Below, piece by piece: positions 28,476 through 38,415 of a stretch of 64,000 bases of DNA (its first letter is position 1; each line of letters starts with the position of its first letter). The DNA lies in NCBI GenBank assembly GCA_024280995.1, contig JAMXLM010000018.1, positions 310,001 to 374,000 of the forward strand. Reading direction: 5' to 3'. The position numbers were made by a program, and so were the translations under genes. The notes below the pieces were generated by a model. That model worked only from the letters and a program-made list of their open reading frames with translations, was not told where the DNA came from and did not search any database. This stretch comes from Candidatus Dormiibacterota bacterium. GTDB lineage: Bacteria; Chloroflexota; Dormibacteria; Dormibacterales; Dormibacteraceae.

Positions 28476-28679
28476 ATGAACGATTTTGACCGGTTTCTTG
28501 ACACGCAGTTGCGGCGCATGCTCGACCCCGTCGTCGCCTCCCGGCCTCCCGTCATGGGCTGGCGCCGGAAGGCGTCGGAGCCGGTCGTCCTGGCGGTCGA
28601 ACCGCTGGAGGCGGCTCCCGCCGTGGTTGTCGAGACGGTGCCGGTGGCCGTCGTGGCCACCCCTCTGACGTCGCGTTAA
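28476..28679 (+). CDS. Small hypothetical protein
   Basis: A 67-residue product from ATG 28476 (TTG 28452 would add eight residues). It begins with a charged amphipathic helix ('MNDFDRFLDTQLRRMLDP') and ends in an Ala/Val/Pro-rich low-complexity segment. A GAGG lies about 15 bases upstream. No family is recognised. A hairpin follows at 28711-28736, consistent with a separate short transcript. Confidence 0.45.
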   Translation: MNDFDRFLDTQLRRMLDPVVASRPPVMGWRRKASEPVVLAVEPLEAAPAVVVETVPVAVVATPLTSR

Positions 28680-28710
28680 GGCCGAGAAAGAACCCCTTCC
28701 TTCCTCTCGC

Positions 28711-28736
28711 GAGGCCGGGTCGCAAGGCTCGGCCTC
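28711..28736 (+). terminator. Hairpin after the small gene
   Basis: GAGGCCG and CGGCCTC form a perfect 7-bp stem with a 12-base loop, followed by CTCCCCTCC with no U tract. It is a weak terminator candidate between 28679 and the reductase start at 28803. Confidence 0.4.
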
Positions 28737-28802
28737 TCCCCTCCGTCGTGGGCGTAGCATCCCGGAAGCGGCTGTAGCCCGTGCACGTATGGAGATGAGG
28801 CG

Positions 28803-30008
28803 ATGAAGAGTGTGGTGATCGTCGGTGGCGGGGGTACCGGCGATGCCGCGGCCTTCGCCCTGCGGAAGCGCGGGTTCGACGGCCAGATCACCATCCTCAG
28901 CGCCGACCACGACCGTCCCTACGACCGCCCCTACCTGTCCAAGGAGTTCATGCGAGGCGAGATCGAGCAGGCGAAGGTCTACCTTCACGAGACGGCCGAC
29001 TATGACCACGAGCGCATCGAGCTCCGGTTGTCGCAGCGGGTCACCGGTGGCTCGCTCACCGAGCGGCGGCTCACCCTCGAAGGCGGCGGCGACGTCCGGT
29101 ACGACGTGCTGGTGCTGGGCCTCGGCGGCACGCCCCGCCGGCTGCCGGGCGTCCCGGAAGCCGAGAACGTGATGACCCTCCGCTCGCTGCGCGACAGCAG
29201 GGCGATCCGCGACGCGCTGGCCGCGGCGAAGAGACCGCTCCTCGTCGGCGCCGGCTTCATCGGCGCCGAGGTTGCCGCGTCAGCCCGCACGTTGGGCAAG
29301 GACGTCCTGCTCCTCGAGGCGGCTCCGGTTCCGCTCGAGCGCGCCCTGGGACGCGATGTGGGGCGGATCTACGCCGGCATCCACGAGGACCACGGCGTCG
29401 ACCTGCGAACCGACACCCGTGTCGAGACCTGGCACACGGAGGGAGGAAACGTCACCGCGGTGACGCTGACCGACGGCAAGCGTGAGGACGTCGATCTCGT
29501 GCTGCTCGCGGTCGGAATCGAGCCGAACCTCGAGCTGCCAAAGGCGCTCGGCCTGCCGGTCGAGGGCACCGGCGTCCGCGTCGACCACAGCCTGCGCGCC
29601 GCCGAAAACGTCTACGTCGGCGGCGACATCGCGCTGCACGATCACCCCGTGCTGGGCCGGGCGATCCGCGTCGAGCACTGGGAGGTCGCGAAGGGTCAAG
29701 GTCGCGGGCTTGCGGTTTCGATCGCCGAGGGCGACACGCCGTACAGGAAGATCCCGTACTTCTGGTCAGACCAGTACGACGTGAACCTCGAGTACAGGGG
29801 CCAGGCCTCGGGTGAGGACACCGCGGTCTGGCGTGGAGACCGGGATGGGAGAAAGTTCAGCGTGTTCTACCTTCGCGACGGCGTCGTCGCGGGCGTGCTC
29901 TCGATGAACGACTCCAAGACCAACGAGCTGGGCGGCAAGCTGATCGAGAACCGGCGCCCGGTCAAAGAGTCCGAGCTGGCGCAGGCCGAGATCGGCGAGC
30001 TCGTTTAG
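28803..30008 (+). CDS. FAD/NAD(P)-dependent ferredoxin-reductase-type oxidoreductase
   Basis: A 401-residue flavoprotein of the BphA4/rubredoxin-reductase group. The FAD-binding dinucleotide fold begins 'VVIVGGGGTGDAAAFALR'. A second GxGxxG in 'LLVGAGFIGAEVAASARTLG' binds NAD(P)H, and 'VYVGGDIA' closes the FAD site. 'YDRPYLSKEFM' is the usual early motif. It passes electrons from NAD(P)H to a ferredoxin, rubredoxin or similar carrier; none is encoded nearby. The C-terminal domain (about 320-400) is the normal dimerisation fold. Its stop overlaps the convergent gene at 30005 by four bases. Confidence 0.9.
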   Translation: MKSVVIVGGGGTGDAAAFALRKRGFDGQITILSADHDRPYDRPYLSKEFMRGEIEQAKVYLHETADYDHERIELRLSQRVTGGSLTERRLTLEGGGDVRYDVLVLGLGGTPRRLPGVPEAENVMTLRSLRDSRAIRDALAAAKRPLLVGAGFIGAEVAASARTLGKDVLLLEAAPVPLERALGRDVGRIYAGIHEDHGVDLRTDTRVETWHTEGGNVTAVTLTDGKREDVDLVLLAVGIEPNLELPKALGLPVEGTGVRVDHSLRAAENVYVGGDIALHDHPVLGRAIRVEHWEVAKGQGRGLAVSIAEGDTPYRKIPYFWSDQYDVNLEYRGQASGEDTAVWRGDRDGRKFSVFYLRDGVVAGVLSMNDSKTNELGGKLIENRRPVKESELAQAEIGELV

Positions 30009-30445
30009 CCGACCGGCTGGTTCTCCTCGGGGAGCAGCCAGGGCAGGGCCTCGGCGAGAGGCCGGACCAGCGTCGTGGCCTTCTCCTTCGGGATCAGGTT
30101 CCCGGCGACGAGCCCAAGCGCCGCGGCCATTGCTGCCTGTTCGGCCTTGTGGCCGACGTCTCCGTGCTCGGCCTTCCAGCTCACGAGCGCCTTGCCTGAT
30201 TCGGTCAGGCCGAAGAGGTTGCGCCGAACCTCATCCCACGCCGGCCCTCGGTCCGCCTTTTCGATGGCGTGGAGCGCCGCCTTCTCGGCCTCGTGGATCT
30301 CGCCTTCGTGCAGTCGCGCGTGGCGATCCCAGCCCTGGGCGACGCGCTCGACGCCGGAGGGCGAGAGGACGCGAATGTCCTCCATCAGCCGCGTGAGCGT
30401 TCGTGAGTGCTCAGGAAATCCGTAGCCCTCGACATCGATGCCCAC
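30005..30445 (-). CDS. Hypothetical helical protein (146 aa)
   Basis: I do not recognise this soluble, mostly helical protein. It contains 'SGVERVAQGWDRHARLHEGE' and a charged helical middle. It is the last gene of the operon running from 36659 down, 21 bases after the DoxX-like gene. The N-terminal 'GIDVEGYGFPEHSRTL' is unusual. Nothing suggests a catalytic site. Confidence 0.6.
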   Translation of the reverse strand: MGIDVEGYGFPEHSRTLTRLMEDIRVLSPSGVERVAQGWDRHARLHEGEIHEAEKAALHAIEKADRGPAWDEVRRNLFGLTESGKALVSWKAEHGDVGHKAEQAAMAAALGLVAGNLIPKEKATTLVRPLAEALPWLLPEENQPVG

Positions 30446-30466
30446 GCCGAAAACCTTACAGGAGCT

Positions 30467-30904
30467 TTAGTGGAGCCAGGCGGGCACCCAGCCGAACCGG
30501 CCCAGGGCGATCGGTCCCGGGCCGGAGACGATGACCTGCGCGTTGGCGACCACGGCGAGGTAGTACATCCATCGGAAGCCGTCGTCGTTGAGCGCGAACG
30601 CCACGGTCAGCGCCAGGTTCACCGCGAGGAGAAACCCGAGGACTCCGGCCCATCGAGTCGCGAGGCCGAGAATCAGGAGCGCGGCGGTCAGGTTCTCCGC
30701 GACCGTCTGCGCCAGCGCGAACGGGACCCAGTTCGGCACGACCACCGAGACGAGGAACTCGTGCAGCCCGGGGATCGGGTTGGCGTGTGCGGCCGAGACC
30801 AGAACCGGCCGCATCCAGGCGATTCCCTGCCACTTCTGGCTCGCGAAGTAAAGCCAGTAGATGCCGACCACGACCCTGAAGAGACTCGGCCAGATCTCCG
30901 CCAC
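30467..30904 (-). CDS. DoxX-family membrane protein
   Basis: A 145-residue protein with four hydrophobic helices. 'RVVVGIYWLYFASQKWQG' opens the first helix and 'AENLTAALLILGLATRWAG' lies in the third, as in DoxX/TQO-small-subunit proteins. Such proteins take part in redox processes at the membrane; some partner with quinone-linked enzymes. Start GTG 30904 lies 14 bases after the radical SAM stop. Its place in an apparent glycan operon is unusual, and function is not predicted. Confidence 0.75.
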   Translation of the reverse strand: MAEIWPSLFRVVVGIYWLYFASQKWQGIAWMRPVLVSAAHANPIPGLHEFLVSVVVPNWVPFALAQTVAENLTAALLILGLATRWAGVLGFLLAVNLALTVAFALNDDGFRWMYYLAVVANAQVIVSGPGPIALGRFGWVPAWLH

Positions 30905-30918
30905 GGCGGTAAACGTAC

Positions 30919-32247
30919 CTACTTCATCACGCGCAGCATGGGATCGGTCGCCAGCTGAAACATGCGCGCAGCCGGGCGCATGTGCATGCGGTTGAGCCGG
31001 TGCTGGATGGCGCCCTTCAATATCGCGGCGCGCAGCTTGTTCTCCGAGAAGTCGGTGTTGAACAGTAGCCGGTTGTGGCGCACCTTGTGCCACTCGCCGT
31101 GCTGGCGGCGCTCGCGCACGCGCTCGTAGAACCCTGTGCCCGGAAGCGGGTAGGCGATCGTGTAGCTGACGTAGTCGAGCGGCAGGCTCGACGAGAAGTT
31201 GATGCTGCGGATGAGCGAATCGGTCGTCTCGCCGAGGTAACCGACCATGAAGAAGCCGGCCGCCTTGATGCCCGCGTTGACGCATGCCGTCACCGCCGCG
31301 CGCGCCTGGGCCGGCGTGATCCCTTTCTTCATCTCCTTCAGAACGTGCTCGTCCCCCGACTCGATGCCGAAGAAGATCCGCTTGCAACCGGCCCGTCGCA
31401 TCTGCTCGAACAGGGGCTGGTCGACGTGCGTCACCCGGCTCAGGCATTCCCAGGTCAGCGGCAGGTGGGCGTCCTCGATCGCCTGCGCGAGCTCGTAGGT
31501 GCGCTTGTAGTTGAGGGTGAACAGGTCGTCGGACATCCAGACGTGGTCGTAGCCGAGCTCGGCGATCTCGCGCATCTCCGCCACCACGGACTCGACGGGC
31601 CGCGCGCTGAAGAGGTCGCCGAACACCGACTTATGGCAGAAGTCGCAGCGGAATGGACAGCCGCGCGTCGACATCAACGGCGTGGTCGCGTCCTTCCAGT
31701 GCTTGCGCCAGTACGCGATGTACTCGTCGTTAGGGACGTCGCCCCGGTAGGGCAGGGGAAGGTGCGTCATGTCCTTGGTTCGGTGTCTTGCCGTGCTGCG
31801 CACGATCTCGCCGTCGCGACGGAACACCAGCCCGGGGATCTCGTCCCAGCTGCGGTCGCCGAGGTGCTCCATGATCGAGACGATCGTCTCCTCGCCCTCA
31901 CCGACGGCGACGAGGTCGAACTGGTCGACGAACGTGTCGGGTTCGCCGGACGGGTAGGGTCCGCCGACCACCGTCAGAGCCTTGTCGCGAACCTGCGCCG
32001 CAAGCGAGAGCGCTTCGTCCTGCATGGTGATCATGCAGTAGATGCCGATGACCGACGGCTTCAGCCGGTCGATCTCGGCGAGCACCTCGTGGCGCTCGAG
32101 GAAGGTGTGGTCGATGTGCCGCACCGAATATCCGGCGGCCCGCAGCGATGCACTCAGGTACATGAGGCCTAATGACGGCATGACCCAGTGCCGCCCCTGT
32201 TTCGGGGCTCGCTGCGGGTAGACGAGCACTACATCCGCGCGTTCCAT
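30919..32247 (-). CDS. B12-binding-domain radical SAM enzyme
   Basis: A 442-residue enzyme with an N-terminal cobalamin-binding-like Rossmann domain (about 5-150: 'LGLMYLSASLRAAGYSV', 'VVGGPYPSGEP', 'VAVGEGEETI'). The radical SAM core has a CxxxCxxC cluster at C197, C201 and C204 ('RGCPFRCDFC'), followed by 'FGIESGDEHVL'. These enzymes use a 4Fe-4S cluster and S-adenosylmethionine, and many methylate unactivated carbon or act on lipids or glycans. The DxHxxG B12 motif is not visible, which is common in this subgroup. ATG 32247 directly follows the stop of the glycosyltransferase gene with no gap, so they are co-translated. Confidence 0.88.
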   Translation of the reverse strand: MERADVVLVYPQRAPKQGRHWVMPSLGLMYLSASLRAAGYSVRHIDHTFLERHEVLAEIDRLKPSVIGIYCMITMQDEALSLAAQVRDKALTVVGGPYPSGEPDTFVDQFDLVAVGEGEETIVSIMEHLGDRSWDEIPGLVFRRDGEIVRSTARHRTKDMTHLPLPYRGDVPNDEYIAYWRKHWKDATTPLMSTRGCPFRCDFCHKSVFGDLFSARPVESVVAEMREIAELGYDHVWMSDDLFTLNYKRTYELAQAIEDAHLPLTWECLSRVTHVDQPLFEQMRRAGCKRIFFGIESGDEHVLKEMKKGITPAQARAAVTACVNAGIKAAGFFMVGYLGETTDSLIRSINFSSSLPLDYVSYTIAYPLPGTGFYERVRERRQHGEWHKVRHNRLLFNTDFSENKLRAAILKGAIQHRLNRMHMRPAARMFQLATDPMLRVMK

Positions 32248-35200
32248 CTACCTCGCCTCCTGGACGTTGATCCGGTACGTCGCTCCGTTGAACGTTCCGC
32301 TGAACACGTAGTCGAGGCCGGCCCAGTCAAAGTCGGGCGCGACGAGCTCGCGGCCCGCGTGCAGCGTTGCGCCGGGGACCTGCGCGGCCGACCACTCGAC
32401 GTCGAGCGACGACGAGCGCAAGCGGGCCCAACCGCCGGTGACCGGGACCCAGTTGCCGAACGCTGCTCCGACCTGCGTCGACTGCCCGGCGGCCGCGAAA
32501 TCGTCGAACGCGGCGGACTGCTCGTTGAGGATTCCAACCTCTGAATAACCCGGCACCAGCCAGATCGCCTTGACCGTGATGGCCACGCCCGCCGAATCGA
32601 GGGCGTAGGTGACCTCGACCTGGCCACGCGGCTCGATGGGGACGAACGCATACCTGTGCGCGGCGTCGCCTCCGATCTCGTCGAGCACGAACGTCCGCGT
32701 CCACGAGGTCGGCGACATCTGCACCGTCGTCGCCGTCCGGGAGTAGACCCAGCCGTCCGCGTAATGCACTATCGGGACTCCAAATCCCATCCCCTCTCCC
32801 GTGGCTGCGCCCATCGTCATTCCCTTCGCGAGCGGTGCGGTCTTGCCTTCGGCCGCCGGACGCAGCGCGAGCTGTGGCCAGAGCCGGTACGCGTACACCG
32901 CCTTGCCTCCGCTCACCTGGTACGAGCTCTGGTCGCCGATCGACAGGAACGGATCCGTGGCGTTGCCGGTAGCCAGGTCCGGGAAGAGCTCGGTCGCGCG
33001 GTAGTAGCTGATGTCCTCGACCACGACCGCGGACACGTCGTGGTCCTGCATCCACCCGACGGCGCTGTCACGTTCCGCCGGCAGCGCGGCCGAGCCCACG
33101 ATCTTCGACGGCGCCTTGCCGCTGTAATAGGCGACCACCGGGGAGTCGGTCACGAGCATCCCCGGGCTTCCGGCCGATGCACGTCCCGCCGCGATCAGCC
33201 CGGCGTTCAGGTTGCCGAACGACCAGAACACGGGAAGGAACCCGACGGCGAGGATCGCTGACGCGCCGACGGCGACCAGGCTCACAGCCTTCGCCTGGCG
33301 GTCGAGCACGGCGGCCGCAAGCAGAGCCAGCGCGGGCAGCGCGGGATAGAGGTAGCGATGGCTTCCGGTGTAGACGCCGAGGGCGACCAGGCCGAAAACC
33401 GCCGCGAGGTAGACGATCGCCGGTCCGTAGACGAACTTCCACGCCGCCGGGGTGTGTCCGCGACGGGCTACGAGGGCGCCAAATGGAGCCAGCGCGAAGA
33501 GCGGCAGAGCGGCGAGGCCGAACGTCGAGCCAAGCTCGAGCAGGCGGCTGAGCCCGCTGGAAGCGATGCTGCCGCGGGCCGAGGCGGACACGACCTCGAT
33601 CGTCCCGCGCGTCATCGAGTGACCGGCCGGCGCGAAGCCAAGCTGCAGGAACACGAGCAGTCCGACCGCTGGGACCGCCCAGGCAACCGCTGTGCGCGAT
33701 CGCACCAGGCTGCGCGAGCGTACGAGCTCGATGGCCGCGAACGCGACCGCGGCACCGACCCAGATCCATGCCTTGGTCGAAGTGATCACCGCGAGCGCGG
33801 CCAGGAAGGCGGCGACCTTCATCCGGCTCTTCACGGCGGCGAGCCCGGCGCCGGTGAGCAACGCCGTGACGAGGGGTTCGACGACGGCCGACCCGGAGGT
33901 GTAGAGGAAGACCGGGTTCAGGACCAGCAGCGCGGTCGCGATCCACGCCTGGCGGCGGTTGGGGGCGAGCGCGTAGACGCAGGCCGCGGTACCGGCCGCG
34001 AAGATCGCGCTCATCGCCTTCAACGCCGCCAGCTGCCAGACGCCGGTGACGTGAAGCACGGCGGCGGCAAGCACGTGGTAACCCGGGAGCCACGCGTCCT
34101 CCATGCCGAACAGCGGGTCGTGGAGGCTGCCCGTGGTCGCGAGGTTGGCCGCGATCAGCCAGTGGCCGTAGCCGTCTTCGAACGGCTCGGGCATCCGGCT
34201 CGCCAACAGGAGCAGGAGAGTCGCCGCGCCGAGCAGGGAAAGCGCTGGAAGCGCCGCCTGGAAGCGGGCCAGCGCGTGCTTGCCGAGCCGGCGCAACGTC
34301 AGGACCTCGAGGAAATCGACCGCGCTGAGCCCGGCCACGAGCAGGAATCCGAGACCGAACATCGCGGAGTAGATCCCGATCAGCGGCTGGTCTCCCCCCG
34401 CGGCCAGCGGCACCAGGGCGAGGGCCGCCAGGCCCGCGGCGCCTTCGATCAGCGCCCGCGGGTCGCCGACCCGCACGTACGCCTGGTCGCGCCACTCCTC
34501 GCCGGCCTTGACGATGTGGTGCTTTGGAGTGCGCTCGAACGAGCCGCCCGGCCGGATTGCGGCGAACAGGGCCAGGATCGTGTTCAGAGACATTCCGGCG
34601 CCGACCGCCTGGCAGAAAAGCCCCGGAAGCCCGGACCACCAGCTCCGGCCACGGCGGGTCTGGGCGGCGATGAAGCCGATCCATGGCGTGAGGCCGACGC
34701 CGATGGCCACGGTCGCCGAGGCGGCGACGACTGGAGGCAGCCGGATGCCGGCGGGGCCGAGCGCCAACAGCAGCGCCGGGTAGCACGCGAGCTGGACGAG
34801 CATCAGCGGCCCGACGCTGTAGGCGAGCAGGTGGATGACCGCCTGGAACTTGGTCGCCGGTCGGAGGTCGCTGCGCACGAGCGGCCCAAGCAGACGGAAG
34901 GCGGTCTGAAAGCTCCCGGTCGCCCATCGGGATTGCTGCCGGCGGTAGGCGTCGATCGACACGGGCAGCTCCTCGGGCACCACCAGGTCTTCCATGTAGG
35001 CGGCCTTCCATCCGCGCAGCTGGGCCCGGTAGCTGAGGTCGAGGTCCTCTGTCAGCGTGCGCGCGCTCCAGCCGCCGGCGTCGTCGATCGCCGTCCGGCG
35101 CCACACGCCGGCTGTGCCGGTGAAGTTGGTGAAGTAACCCGAGGACGACCGCACCGGCTGCTCGATCAGAAAGTGGAAATCGATCGCCATCGCCTGAAGC

Positions 35201-35757
35201 CGCGTGAACAGCGAGTAGCCCTCGTCGAGGTGTCCCCAGCGAGCCTGGGCGAAACCGACGGCGGAGTCGTCGAAGGCCGCCATGATCCGGCGGAGGAAAT
35301 CGCTCGGCGGGACGAAGTCGGCGTCGAATATGGCGAGGAACGGCGCCTGCGTCCGGGCGAGCCCATACGCGAGCGCACCCGCCTTGAACCCGGACCGCGA
35401 GGCGCGGCGCACGTGCGTGATCGCGGTCCCGTCGCGCCGCCACCGCGCCACGCACTTCGCGACGATCGAGGTCGTGTCGTCGTCCGAGTCGTCGAGCACC
35501 TGGACTTCGAATCGGTCGCGCGGCCAGTCGATCGCGCAGACGGCGTCGATGACGCGCTGGGCGACGTAGCGTTCGTCGAAGACGGGAACCTGGACGCAGA
35601 CCAGCGGCTCGGCGCCGTTCCACGCTCGCGGGACGGACTGGGTCGCCAGGACGGGCCGCCGCAGCGCGCGCAAGGTCAGGTAGAGCAGGTTGACCCCGAA
35701 CGCAAACAGCAGTGCGCTGGTGAGGGCGACGAGGGCGATCGCGATCGTTCCGATCAA
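32248..35757 (-). CDS. GT2 polymerase fused to a GT-C (PMT/ArnT-like) membrane glycosyltransferase
   Basis: A 1169-residue fusion. N-terminal TM at about 1-30. A processive GT2 domain (cellulose synthase/mannan synthase type) has 'LDDSDDDT' (D89-D93), D145-A-D147, T236-E-D238 and Q274-x-x-R-W278. Several helices follow (about 300-530). A second module from about 540 has 'EPFEDGYGHWLIAANL' with an acidic pair in the first loop, as in PMT/ArnT enzymes, and about ten helices. The last ~200 residues form a soluble beta-rich domain. Start TTG 35757 overlaps the upstream stop as TTGA. It likely builds or modifies a membrane-linked glycan using nucleotide and polyprenyl sugars. A GT2::GT-C chain in one protein is unusual. 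Confidence 0.85.
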   Translation of the reverse strand: MIGTIAIALVALTSALLFAFGVNLLYLTLRALRRPVLATQSVPRAWNGAEPLVCVQVPVFDERYVAQRVIDAVCAIDWPRDRFEVQVLDDSDDDTTSIVAKCVARWRRDGTAITHVRRASRSGFKAGALAYGLARTQAPFLAIFDADFVPPSDFLRRIMAAFDDSAVGFAQARWGHLDEGYSLFTRLQAMAIDFHFLIEQPVRSSSGYFTNFTGTAGVWRRTAIDDAGGWSARTLTEDLDLSYRAQLRGWKAAYMEDLVVPEELPVSIDAYRRQQSRWATGSFQTAFRLLGPLVRSDLRPATKFQAVIHLLAYSVGPLMLVQLACYPALLLALGPAGIRLPPVVAASATVAIGVGLTPWIGFIAAQTRRGRSWWSGLPGLFCQAVGAGMSLNTILALFAAIRPGGSFERTPKHHIVKAGEEWRDQAYVRVGDPRALIEGAAGLAALALVPLAAGGDQPLIGIYSAMFGLGFLLVAGLSAVDFLEVLTLRRLGKHALARFQAALPALSLLGAATLLLLLASRMPEPFEDGYGHWLIAANLATTGSLHDPLFGMEDAWLPGYHVLAAAVLHVTGVWQLAALKAMSAIFAAGTAACVYALAPNRRQAWIATALLVLNPVFLYTSGSAVVEPLVTALLTGAGLAAVKSRMKVAAFLAALAVITSTKAWIWVGAAVAFAAIELVRSRSLVRSRTAVAWAVPAVGLLVFLQLGFAPAGHSMTRGTIEVVSASARGSIASSGLSRLLELGSTFGLAALPLFALAPFGALVARRGHTPAAWKFVYGPAIVYLAAVFGLVALGVYTGSHRYLYPALPALALLAAAVLDRQAKAVSLVAVGASAILAVGFLPVFWSFGNLNAGLIAAGRASAGSPGMLVTDSPVVAYYSGKAPSKIVGSAALPAERDSAVGWMQDHDVSAVVVEDISYYRATELFPDLATGNATDPFLSIGDQSSYQVSGGKAVYAYRLWPQLALRPAAEGKTAPLAKGMTMGAATGEGMGFGVPIVHYADGWVYSRTATTVQMSPTSWTRTFVLDEIGGDAAHRYAFVPIEPRGQVEVTYALDSAGVAITVKAIWLVPGYSEVGILNEQSAAFDDFAAAGQSTQVGAAFGNWVPVTGGWARLRSSSLDVEWSAAQVPGATLHAGRELVAPDFDWAGLDYVFSGTFNGATYRINVQEAR

Positions 35758-36659
35758 GGCTTGTCGAACAGGGTGTAGGGGCGCATCGTCGCGCGAACGT
35801 AGGCGACGCGCGCGAGGGCGTCCGGATGCTTGCGGCGTGTCCACTGCATGTAGCGCCACGCAACTTCGCCGAGCGCCCGCGCGGGTGCGTCGAGGGCGGC
35901 GGGATACCATCGCGGGCTGATCCGTCGGGGCGTGTCGATGAGCAGACTTGCGGGCCTGTAGGCCAGCTGCGGAAAGTGCACGAGCAGCGCTGGGTTGCCG
36001 GCGACCACCTCGTTGAGCGCATCCACCCCGAAGACCGGCTCGGACATGAGCAGCTCGAAGGCCATGTCCTCGTCGCGCCGTATGAGCGGCCGGCACTGCG
36101 AGCGCTCGAGCACGAGGTTGACGGTCATCAGGCGCGGCGCGACAGGGCGCCGCGTGAGGTCGTCGACGGGCTTGGCCCGATGGCGCAGCGCGTGCACGAC
36201 GCCTAGGAAGTTGACGACGACGTAGGCGAGGTGGCGGTGCCGGTCCTCGACGATGAGGTTCAGGTCGACGTCGTCGGTGGCGCGAAAGCCTCCGCTCGCA
36301 AGCGAGCCCGCGATCGACACGCTGGTGATGAACGGGGCGACGGCGACCAGGTGGCGGACGAAGTCGACGGTCATCGCCAGGTATTCCCCGGACGCCCTGT
36401 GATGGCCGTCCGCGCGGTCGCGAATCGAGCCGGCCACCTCGCGGGCGTCCCGTTCGACGACGAGGCCCTCCGCGAGGACGAGCTCCGGGTCGGAAGCTGC
36501 CGCCCACCGCACCTCGCGCTCGGTTAGAGGGCCGCCGATGCAGATTGCTCCCAGGCGTGAGGGCGTCAGCGCATAGCCGCGTCGCCGCAGTAGCGCGACA
36601 GTTCGGCGCACGCGATCTCCGATCGCTGGGATCTCGGCGCTGAGTTGCCCGACAGCCAC
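35754..36659 (-). CDS. Nucleotidyltransferase-superfamily protein
   Basis: A ~301-residue protein. The nucleotidyltransferase core is clear: G118-S119 in 'SIAGSLASGG', then D130-V-D132 in 'ATDDVDLNLIVED'. This is the GS...DxD pattern of the KNTase/pol-beta fold, with two metal-binding aspartates. The substrate is unknown. The first 110 residues and the C-terminal half match nothing I recognise. GTG 36659 is taken as start because further upstream codons overlap the divergent promoter region. It is the first gene of the operon that continues into the GT2::GT-C fusion (4-bp overlap), suggesting a role in activating or modifying a sugar. Confidence 0.75.
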   Translation of the reverse strand: MAVGQLSAEIPAIGDRVRRTVALLRRRGYALTPSRLGAICIGGPLTEREVRWAAASDPELVLAEGLVVERDAREVAGSIRDRADGHHRASGEYLAMTVDFVRHLVAVAPFITSVSIAGSLASGGFRATDDVDLNLIVEDRHRHLAYVVVNFLGVVHALRHRAKPVDDLTRRPVAPRLMTVNLVLERSQCRPLIRRDEDMAFELLMSEPVFGVDALNEVVAGNPALLVHFPQLAYRPASLLIDTPRRISPRWYPAALDAPARALGEVAWRYMQWTRRKHPDALARVAYVRATMRPYTLFDKP

Positions 36660-36715
36660 CTGCTTTCGATACGGCCTCTGGTTACGTGGGATGATCGACG
36701 GCAGGCGAAAGCAGG
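36659..36715. promoter_or_regulatory. 10-bp inverted repeat in the divergent NTase/pruA promoter region
   Basis: CCTGCTTTCG (36659-36668) and CGAAAGCAGG (36706-36715) are perfect inverted arms with 37 bases between. One arm abuts the GTG start of the nucleotidyltransferase, the other lies just before the GGAGGAAGG ribosome site of the dehydrogenase. It could be a shared operator or an RNA stem in the dehydrogenase leader. Confidence 0.5.
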
Positions 36716-36734
36716 ATAAATCGGAGGAAGGTAG

Positions 36735-38387
<1,653 letters not shown>

Positions 38388-38415
38388 CAAAGTCGAGACG
38401 CAGGTCGATGGGGCG

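Noticed and set aside
33358..35778. 806-codon plus-strand frame opposite the GT2::GT-C gene
   Set aside because: Composition is R/G/E/D-rich without any motif. The minus strand has all GT2 catalytic motifs. It is typical antisense openness in GC-rich DNA.
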